Below, in pieces: positions 1-5,257 of a stretch of 7,192 nucleotides of DNA. Within the stretch, counting starts at the first letter, position 1. Every line of letters starts with the position of its first letter. Position numbers and translations under genes: made by a program. This stretch comes from an uncultured Ignavibacteria bacterium (GTDB lineage Bacteria > Bacteroidota > Ignavibacteria > Ignavibacteriales > Melioribacteraceae), in NCBI GenBank assembly GCA_937930275.1, contig CALGLM010000300.1:1-7192 (forward strand), written 5' to 3'. The notes under the pieces were generated by a model that saw nothing but the letters and a program-made list of their open reading frames with translations, was not told the origin of the DNA and ran no database searches.

Positions 1-1217
1 CTAAAGAGATTATTGTTGTTGAAGGGAAAGATAAAGTTGTTCAGGTAATTAACGACATAGCAGAAGAAAGAATAAAATCTAAATTTGTGGATGTCTTATT
101 CTGCGAAGGTTGTATTAACGGACCTGCTATTGATAGTGATTTAAATTATTATGCAAAACGTGAAAAAGTGATTGATTATGTTGAAAAACACATTAACTTT
201 TTAGATAAAAATGTGTGGAAAAGTGAAATTTATAATAGTAGAAATATTGATTTAAGGCGTAGTTTTTATAATAAAAATCAAAGACGTCCCATGCCGACCG
301 AAGAAAAAATTCGTGAAATATTGGCTAAGACAAATAAACTGAGCAAAAAAGATGAATTAAATTGTGGTGCTTGCGGGTATAAAACCTGTAGGGAGTATGC
401 AATTGCAATAGCAAAAGATTTGGCAGAGCAAGAGATGTGTTTGCCATATTTAATTGATAAGCTTGAGAAAGCTTATACAGAGTTAAAAGACACACAAGAT
501 GCTCTTGCAGGTGCAGAAAAATTGGCTTCAATAGGGCAATTAGCTGCCGGAGTGGCTCACGAAATAAATAATCCGCTTGGTTCAATAATGCTTTATTCTT
601 CAATGCTAAAACGAGATCTTGAAAAAAAGATGGGAGATCAACAAGGTGTTGAAGATTTGAAACTTATTATTGAAGAAGCTGTTAGATGTAAAAATATTGT
701 TTCAAATTTGCTTAATTTTGCAAGACAAGGCAAATTAAATGTTTCGACAGTACACATTTCTGATTTATTGAATGATGTAATAAAAGTTGTATTAGTAAAA
801 CCCGAAAATAGAAGTATTGAATTTATATTAAACGACAATACTTCCGATATTGAAATTGAAGGGGATGTTGATCAGCTAAAGCAAGTTTTTATTAATGTGA
901 TCGGAAATGCCTGCGAAGCTATGGAAGAAAGTGAAGTAAAAAAATTGGAAATTGCGGTAGATAATACCGAAAAGGATGTTATAATTAAAATTAAAGATAC
1001 AGGTTGCGGAGTTTCTGACGAAAATATAAAAAAACTGTTTACTCCGTTTTTTACTACAAAAAAAATGGGGAAAGGAACAGGCTTGGGTTTAGCTATTACA
1101 TATGGAATTATTAAAATGCATAGAGGTGATATTAGAGTAAAAAGTACTTTAAAAGAAGGTACGGAATTTACTATAAAATTACCTTTAAAAGTTACGAAAT
1201 TAAATAATTTTGAATAA
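1..1217 (+). CDS. Sensory [FeFe]-hydrogenase-like histidine kinase (5' partial)
   Basis: Probable cytoplasmic H2 or redox sensor kinase. The frame is open from base 3 to the TAA at 1215-1217, so the gene starts upstream; the GTG at 87 lies inside a conserved block and is not the start. Domains seen, in order: the end of an Fe-hydrogenase large-subunit domain with the L3-like motif LFCEGCINGP (Cys codons 102-104 and 111-113); a four-Cys FeS domain of PF04060 type (Cys at 363, 372, 387 and 438, in CGACGYKTC...C spacing); a short coiled coil; a HisKA domain with AHEINNPL (phospho-His codon 558-560); and HATPase_c with the N-box Asn at 906-908, DTGCG from 996 and GTGLGL at 1074-1091. No membrane segment is visible. 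Known family: sensory (group C/D) hydrogenases carry an H-cluster domain plus this FeS domain and usually a PAS output, but here a kinase is fused directly. Missing upstream are the L1 and L2 motifs and probably ferredoxin-type clusters. The receiver gene follows after 12 bases, suggesting a cognate pair. H2 sensing is inferred. Confidence 0.88.
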   Translation, partial: KEIIVVEGKDKVVQVINDIAEERIKSKFVDVLFCEGCINGPAIDSDLNYYAKREKVIDYVEKHINFLDKNVWKSEIYNSRNIDLRRSFYNKNQRRPMPTEEKIREILAKTNKLSKKDELNCGACGYKTCREYAIAIAKDLAEQEMCLPYLIDKLEKAYTELKDTQDALAGAEKLASIGQLAAGVAHEINNPLGSIMLYSSMLKRDLEKKMGDQQGVEDLKLIIEEAVRCKNIVSNLLNFARQGKLNVSTVHISDLLNDVIKVVLVKPENRSIEFILNDNTSDIEIEGDVDQLKQVFINVIGNACEAMEESEVKKLEIAVDNTEKDVIIKIKDTGCGVSDENIKKLFTPFFTTKKMGKGTGLGLAITYGIIKMHRGDIRVKSTLKEGTEFTIKLPLKVTKLNNFE

Positions 1218-1229
1218 CACGGAGTTATA

Positions 1230-1628
1230 ATGGAAATTACGGAAAAATACAGAAAAATTTTACTTGTCGATGATGATATCGACTTATTGGAGCAAAATAA
1301 ACTATTACTCGAATCTAAAGGATTTGAAGTTGTAACTGCAGAAAGCGGAGAAGAAGGATATAATACGTTTGTAGCAGAAAAACCAAATGCTTGTGTTGTG
1401 GATTTAATTATGGAACAACATGATAGCGGCTTTATTTTATGCCATAGAATTAAAAGAACTGAATTGGGTAAGCAAATACCAGTGTTTATGTTAACTTCCG
1501 CAACTTATGAAACGGGATTTAAATTTAGTTCGGCTACCGAAGAAGAGAAAGAATGGATTAAATGTGACGGTTTATTAAATAAACCTGTTGTTATTGAAGA
1601 ATTAATATCGAAATTGGAAAATTTTTAA
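1230..1628 (+). CDS. Stand-alone response regulator receiver protein
   Basis: A 132-residue single-domain CheY-like receiver with no output domain. Visible active-site residues are the acidic pocket D14-D16 in LLVDDDID, phosphoacceptor D58 in VVDLIM, T89 in MLTSA and K118 in the NKP motif. T89 to K118 is about seven residues longer than the usual spacing, because the beta4-alpha4 region carries an unusual GFKFSSATEEEKEW stretch. The start is supported by GGAG at 1221-1224, five bases before the ATG, and the gene begins 12 bases after the sensory hydrogenase-kinase. It is the likely phosphate acceptor of that kinase (inference from adjacency). With no DNA-binding or enzymatic domain, it would pass phosphate onward or act by protein binding. 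It resembles the second single receiver at 3188-3559 (shared VVTA, GY, D-x-GF and GF motifs), suggesting old duplicates. It is followed by the longest spacer in the window. Confidence 0.9.
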   Translation: MEITEKYRKILLVDDDIDLLEQNKLLLESKGFEVVTAESGEEGYNTFVAEKPNACVVDLIMEQHDSGFILCHRIKRTELGKQIPVFMLTSATYETGFKFSSATEEEKEWIKCDGLLNKPVVIEELISKLENF

Positions 1629-1703
1629 TTTTTTAGCTTTTTTTTTACAAAAAACATTAATATCTTAAGATATTAAAATCTTATTATATTATATGTTTGA
1701 GTT
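1629..1703 (+). other. 75-base intergenic spacer, possible internal promoter region
   Basis: This is the longest non-coding stretch in the window; the other gaps are 17 bases or fewer, or overlaps. It contains T runs at 1629-1634 and 1638-1646, the palindrome at 1657-1676, and an AT-only stretch before the next start. The sequence TATGTTTG at 1692-1699 matches the Bacteroidota -7 consensus TAnnTTTG. It is only four bases from the ATG and lacks an obvious -33 partner, so I do not call it a promoter. There is no G/C-rich stem before the T runs, so no intrinsic terminator can be supported. The following gene has only a weak ribosome-binding site (TTGAG), unlike its neighbours. Confidence 0.35.
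1657..1676. promoter_or_regulatory. Perfect 20-base palindrome, candidate operator
   Basis: The half-site TTAATATCTT is followed immediately by its exact reverse complement, giving a loopless 20-base dyad. It sits in the only sizeable spacer of the cluster, 27 bases before the ATG at 1704. Having no loop, and no T-tract directly after it on the + strand, it looks more like a dimer-binding site than a terminator. AT richness raises the chance of random palindromes, so a regulatory role is an inference. No regulator gene is present in the window to pair with it. Confidence 0.4.
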
Positions 1704-3170
1704 ATGGCTAAAATTTTGATTGTTGATGATGAAAAAGGGCTCCGATTAGGTACCAAAAGGTTGCTTGAATCGGAGGGCTTTTTCGTAGATACTGCTGAAA
1801 ACGGAACAGAAGGAATTGTAAAAGGTACAAGCGAAGAATTTGATTTAGCAGTTATAGATTTAAAAATGCCGGATATTGAAGGTTTGGAAGTTCTTCAAAC
1901 AATAAAAGCCAAATATCCTAATACAGTTTGTTTTATTGCCACTGCATATGCAAGTATCGATACGGCAATAGAATCCACCCGACTTGGTGCATATAATTAC
2001 ATATCAAAACCATTTACTCCCGAAGAAATTTTACATCAGCTTGATATAGGATATAAACATCGTAAACTCCTAATTGAAGCAGAAAAATTAAGACAAGAAC
2101 GAGAAGCAAGTTTATTAGAAATATCTTACGAAAAAAGTAGGCTTAGAACAATAATAAACAATATTAATGAAGGTGTTCTTGTTATAAATACTAACGGTGA
2201 ACTTGCTTATTTTAATAACGCTGCATTAAAAAATCTTGATATTGCGGATTTAACAATTGGGGTTTTTGTGTTAAACAAAATACCTAAAGGAATTGCCGAA
2301 ATTGTGAATAAGTATTTAGCTAAATCTGAGGCTATTCACAAATCATATTCAACTCAAGTTGAAATTAAGCCAAATTATGAGTTAGTTATTGAGGCGAACT
2401 GTTCTCCGATTATTGATAAAGATAGCCATATATCAGGAATTGTTGTTGTACTAAGAAATATAAGCGAGTTTAAAAAAATTGAAATGGTTAAATCTCAATT
2501 TGTTTCAATGGTTGCTCATGAGCTAAAAACTCCGGTTGCTGCTGTGCAAGGTTTCTTAAAAATTATAATGGATGAATCATTAAATGTTTCTTACGAACAG
2601 CAAAAAGAATATATTTCTCGGTCTATAATAAGATTAAAAGGTCTTTTAGACTTAGTTAATGATCTTTTAGACATTAGTAGAATGGAAATGAAGACGAAAC
2701 AAAGAGAGATAGAAAAATTGGATTTAGTAGAATTAATAAACTCTACTTTACAATTTTTAGAAATTGATTTAGCAAAAAAAGGTATTGAAGTAGTTAAAAA
2801 ATATCAAGAAGAAAAAATAATATTTAACGGAGATCAAAACGAAATTACACGATTATTTACAAATATATTAAGCAATGCAATAAAATATAATAAAGATAAA
2901 GGTACAATTACGGTTAATGTTTATTATACAACAAATTATATAAATGTTGAAATTAGTGATACCGGAATAGGCATGAAACCCGAAGAGAGAGCAAAACTTT
3001 TCCAAGAATTCTTTAGAGCAAAAAATGAATTTACGCGGGGAGTTAGCGGTACGGGATTAGGCTTAACTATTGTTAGACGGATTGTTGATTCATATCATGG
3101 AAAGATTGAAGTAGAAAGTGAGTACGGGAAAGGAACTACATTTAAAATACAACTTCCAATTAACAACTAA
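1704..3170 (+). CDS. Soluble REC-PAS-histidine kinase signalling protein
   Basis: A 488-residue cytoplasmic protein that both receives and donates phosphate. The N-terminal receiver (about 1-115) has D8, D9, phosphoacceptor D52 in VIDLKMPD, T80 and K102 in the SKPF motif, resembling NtrC/AtoC receivers. A charged helix (about 118-147) leads to a PAS-like domain (about 148-255; NEGVLVINTNGELAYFNNAA) whose ligand cannot be predicted. The HisKA domain has H272 in MVAHELKTP. HATPase_c has N-box N391 in NILSNAIKY, D419 in DTGIGM and GTGLGL at 449-454. No transmembrane segment or DNA-binding domain is seen. Having the receiver first implies kinase activity gated by upstream phosphorylation, as in intermediate nodes of phosphorelays (inference). 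The ATG at 1704 gives a canonical receiver start (MAKILIVDDE) although its Shine-Dalgarno is weak. It is followed after 17 bases by a second single receiver, the likely acceptor from H272. Confidence 0.93.
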   Translation: MAKILIVDDEKGLRLGTKRLLESEGFFVDTAENGTEGIVKGTSEEFDLAVIDLKMPDIEGLEVLQTIKAKYPNTVCFIATAYASIDTAIESTRLGAYNYISKPFTPEEILHQLDIGYKHRKLLIEAEKLRQEREASLLEISYEKSRLRTIINNINEGVLVINTNGELAYFNNAALKNLDIADLTIGVFVLNKIPKGIAEIVNKYLAKSEAIHKSYSTQVEIKPNYELVIEANCSPIIDKDSHISGIVVVLRNISEFKKIEMVKSQFVSMVAHELKTPVAAVQGFLKIIMDESLNVSYEQQKEYISRSIIRLKGLLDLVNDLLDISRMEMKTKQREIEKLDLVELINSTLQFLEIDLAKKGIEVVKKYQEEKIIFNGDQNEITRLFTNILSNAIKYNKDKGTITVNVYYTTNYINVEISDTGIGMKPEERAKLFQEFFRAKNEFTRGVSGTGLGLTIVRRIVDSYHGKIEVESEYGKGTTFKIQLPINN

Positions 3171-3187
3171 GAAAAACAGGAGTAATT

Positions 3188-3559
3188 ATGGCATTAGTAG
3201 CAATTATCGATGATGATGCGGATATAATTGAAGCTACAAGCTTAGTCCTAAAATCAAAAGGATATAGCGTTGTAACTGCAAATAATCCAAACGACGGTTA
3301 TGCTATTGTAAAAGAAAATAATCCGAATTTGATTATTTTGGACGTGATGATGGATGAACCTGATGACGGATTCTTTTTGGCGCAAAAGTTTCGTAGAGAC
3401 GGAATTAAAACTCCGATATTAATGTACACTTCGGTTTCTAAAGCTATCGGTTTTCAGTATGGTAGCGGAGAAATGGTACCGGTTGATGATTTTGTTGAAA
3501 AACCAATTTCACCGGAACAATTAGTAGCCAAAGTTGAAAACCTATTATCCAAAAGGTAG
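3188..3559 (+). CDS. Stand-alone response regulator receiver protein (second)
   Basis: A 123-residue single-domain receiver. Active-site residues are D8-D10 in IIDDDAD, phosphoacceptor D52 in ILDVMMDE, T81 in MYTSV and K105 in VEKPIS. No output domain follows. The beta4-alpha4 region (KAIGFQYGSGEMVPVDDF) lacks the usual Ala/Gly pattern of receivers and resembles the equivalent part of the receiver at 1230-1628. AGGAG at 3178-3182 lies five bases before the ATG, supporting the start. It sits directly after the REC-PAS-kinase, and its TAG stop is embedded in the ribosome-binding site of the hydC-like gene. It is therefore almost certainly co-transcribed, and translationally linked, with the hydrogenase genes. 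Role inferred: terminal or intermediate receiver of the relay, possibly acting by direct protein contact. Its target is unknown. Confidence 0.91.
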   Translation: MALVAIIDDDADIIEATSLVLKSKGYSVVTANNPNDGYAIVKENNPNLIILDVMMDEPDDGFFLAQKFRRDGIKTPILMYTSVSKAIGFQYGSGEMVPVDDFVEKPISPEQLVAKVENLLSKR

Positions 3560-3567
3560 GAGAAAAT

Positions 3568-4041
3568 ATGTTAGTATTAGAGAAAAACTCATTAACCGAA
3601 GAAATTGAAAAACTTGTTCAAAAATACGGAAACAATCGTTCTGCTTTGCTTCCTATTCTTCAAGAAATTCAACAAAAACATAGTTATGTTTCAGATTTTG
3701 CTCAACAAGAAGTAGCACGTATCTTGGATATTCATCCGGTAGAAGTATATAGTGTTATTTCATTTTATGCATTTTTAAATAGTTCGCCAAAAGGCAGAAA
3801 TATAGTTAGGTTATGCCAAACAATTACGTGTGACATGCACGGTAAAGAAGCAGTAGCCAAAGCTATTGAAAGAGAACTGGGAATTAAGTTTGGAGAAACT
3901 TCTAAAGATAAAAAATTTACTTTAGAATATGCAAATTGCTTAGGTATGTGTGATCAAGGACCGGCAATGCTTGTTAATGATAAAGTATATTCCAAACTAA
4001 CACCTGAAAAAGCTGTCGAAATTTTAAATCAAATTAAATAG
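3568..4041 (+). CDS. hydC: NuoE-like [2Fe-2S] subunit of NAD-linked [FeFe] hydrogenase (HydC)
   Basis: A 157-residue electron-transfer subunit of the thioredoxin-like [2Fe-2S] family (complex I 24-kDa / NuoE type). A helical N-terminal region contains ALLPILQEIQQKHSYV and the family hallmark VEVYSVISFYAFL. The four cluster ligands are C83 and C88 (CQTITC, C-x4-C) and C124 and C128 (CLGMC, C-x3-C). Length matches the family, so it is intact. AGGAG at 3558-3562 overlaps the preceding stop codon and sets the ATG at 3568. The next gene, a NuoF-like subunit, starts seven bases after this stop. In HydABC-type hydrogenases this subunit binds the NuoF-like flavin subunit and carries a [2Fe-2S] cluster close to the FMN. 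A complex I role is ruled out by the neighbouring hydrogenase gene and the absence of membrane subunits here. Confidence 0.93.
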   Translation: MLVLEKNSLTEEIEKLVQKYGNNRSALLPILQEIQQKHSYVSDFAQQEVARILDIHPVEVYSVISFYAFLNSSPKGRNIVRLCQTITCDMHGKEAVAKAIERELGIKFGETSKDKKFTLEYANCLGMCDQGPAMLVNDKVYSKLTPEKAVEILNQIK

Positions 4042-4048
4042 GTGAACT

Positions 4049-5257
4049 ATGGAAAATGTAGAAAAAACGAGGAAAGGTCCCGTTATTTTTTCTGAATATA
4101 CTCAGGGGGACGCTATAAATAAGATTTTATCTTTATCAAGAGAAGATATTTTATTTGAATTAAGAGAATCAAAATTAAAAGGAAGAGGCGGAGCAGGATT
4201 TCCTACTGCAACAAAATGGATGCTTACCGCAGCTGCCAAAAGTGACAAAAAGTACGTGATTTGTAATGCCGATGAAGGCGAACCGGGAACATTTAAGGAT
4301 AGAGTTCTTTTACAAGAATATCCTGAATTATTATTTGACGGTATGGTTGTTGCCGGTTATGTTGTCGGTAGTGATGAAGGTATTGTGTATTTACGCGGCG
4401 AATATCAATACATGTATAACGATTTACTTAAGTTTTTAGATGAAATGAAAAGCCGTAATTTATTAGGAAAAAATATTTTAGGCAAAGAAGGTTTCAACTT
4501 TGATATAACTATAAGATTAGGTGCCGGCGCATATGTTTGCGGTGAAGAAACAGCATTAATTGAATCATTGGAAGGCCATAGAGGCGAAGCAAGAAATAGA
4601 CCTCCATTTCCGGTAAATACCGGATTAATGGGTAAACCTACTACAGTAAATAATGTTGAAACATTATGTGCCGTTTCTCATATTACAGTAAAAGGCGGTA
4701 CATGGTTTAAAGAACATGGTACTGATAAATCTTCCGGTTCAAAGTTGCTTTCAGTTTCCGGCGATTGTAATAAGCCCGGAGTTTATGAATTGCCTTTCGG
4801 AACCAAAATTAACGAATTATTAGAATTAGTTGAAGCCAAAAATACAAAGGCAGTTCAAATTGGGGGAGCAAGCGGTGTCTGTATTCCTAAATCTCAATTT
4901 GATAGATCTATTGCTTATGAAGATGTCGCAACCGGTGGTTCCATCATGATTTTTGACGAAAGCAGAAGTATGATAAAAGTACTTAAAAATTTCATGGAAT
5001 TTTTTGTTGAAGAATCATGCGGACAATGTACACCTTGCAGAGTTGGCAATGTTAAATTACTTGAAGGCGTAGAAATGATTGAGCATAATAATTACACATT
5101 TTCTTACATCAATAAACTTAAAGATTTAGGCAAAACAATGCAAGTAGCGTCTAAATGTGGTTTAGGTCAATCATCACCTAACTCATTTATTTCTATTTTA
5201 GAAAACTTTAGAGATGAGATTTTCAACAATAGTAACGGAGGTAAACATGGAAACTAA
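4049..5257 (+). CDS. hydB: NuoF-like FMN/NADH-binding subunit of [FeFe] hydrogenase (HydB, short form)
   Basis: A 402-residue flavoprotein that exchanges electrons with NAD(H) for the hydrogenase complex. NuoF hallmarks are GRGGAGFPTATKW (45-57) and NADEGEPGTFKDR (73-85) for nucleotide and FMN binding, GAGAYVCGEETALI (158-171), and the [4Fe-4S] site C324, C327, C330 (SCGQCTPCR) with C370 (CGLGQ). A SLBB-like region lies between them (about 235-290). The protein begins almost directly with the NuoF core and ends soon after C370. It therefore lacks the N-terminal thioredoxin-like [2Fe-2S] domain and the C-terminal two-cluster ferredoxin domain of the roughly 600-residue HydB of bifurcating enzymes such as Thermotoga maritima. 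No frame break is seen, so the short form looks native. AGGTG at 4040-4044 supports the start. Its last 11 bases overlap hydA. The NAD(H) rather than NADP(H) preference is inferred from the family. Confidence 0.93.
   Translation: MENVEKTRKGPVIFSEYTQGDAINKILSLSREDILFELRESKLKGRGGAGFPTATKWMLTAAAKSDKKYVICNADEGEPGTFKDRVLLQEYPELLFDGMVVAGYVVGSDEGIVYLRGEYQYMYNDLLKFLDEMKSRNLLGKNILGKEGFNFDITIRLGAGAYVCGEETALIESLEGHRGEARNRPPFPVNTGLMGKPTTVNNVETLCAVSHITVKGGTWFKEHGTDKSSGSKLLSVSGDCNKPGVYELPFGTKINELLELVEAKNTKAVQIGGASGVCIPKSQFDRSIAYEDVATGGSIMIFDESRSMIKVLKNFMEFFVEESCGQCTPCRVGNVKLLEGVEMIEHNNYTFSYINKLKDLGKTMQVASKCGLGQSSPNSFISILENFRDEIFNNSNGGKHGN
5237..5242 (+). promoter_or_regulatory. Ribosome-binding site GGAGGT that sets the hydA start
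   Basis: A near-consensus Shine-Dalgarno lies inside the end of hydB, four bases before the ATG at 5247. The alternative upstream in-frame ATG at 5214 has no comparable site and would add eleven non-conserved residues encoded by hydB sequence. The site therefore argues for the 5247 start and for coupled translation of hydB and hydA. Confidence 0.8.

Noticed and set aside
87..89. GTG as the start codon of the first gene
   Set aside because: The frame is open back to base 3, and the GTG falls within the conserved hydrogenase L3 region (FVDVLFCEGC). The true start is outside the window.
325..838. Minus-strand open frames at 325-603 and 638-838
   Set aside because: They lie entirely within the sensor kinase coding frame, have no recognisable protein family features and are explained as shadows.
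1058..1065. Run of eight A in the kinase gene as a frameshift or slippage site
   Set aside because: The frame stays open through it, and the HATPase G2 motif (GTGLGL) follows in the same frame, so there is no sign of a break or programmed shift.
1626..1650. Intrinsic terminator after the first receiver gene
   Set aside because: There are T runs but no G/C-containing stem before them. The palindrome lies after, not before, these T runs on the + strand, and there are no minus-strand genes that would need one.
1692..1699. Bacteroidota-type -7 promoter box (TATGTTTG)
   Set aside because: It matches TAnnTTTG but is four bases from the ATG, which would give an almost leaderless transcript, and no -33 TTG partner is present at suitable spacing. 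Such matches are frequent in AT-rich DNA.
3568..5257. Respiratory complex I fragment (nuoE-nuoF)
   Set aside because: The genes are followed directly by an [FeFe] hydrogenase catalytic gene with NuoG-like N-terminal clusters, and no membrane subunits are present. The HydABC assignment fits better.
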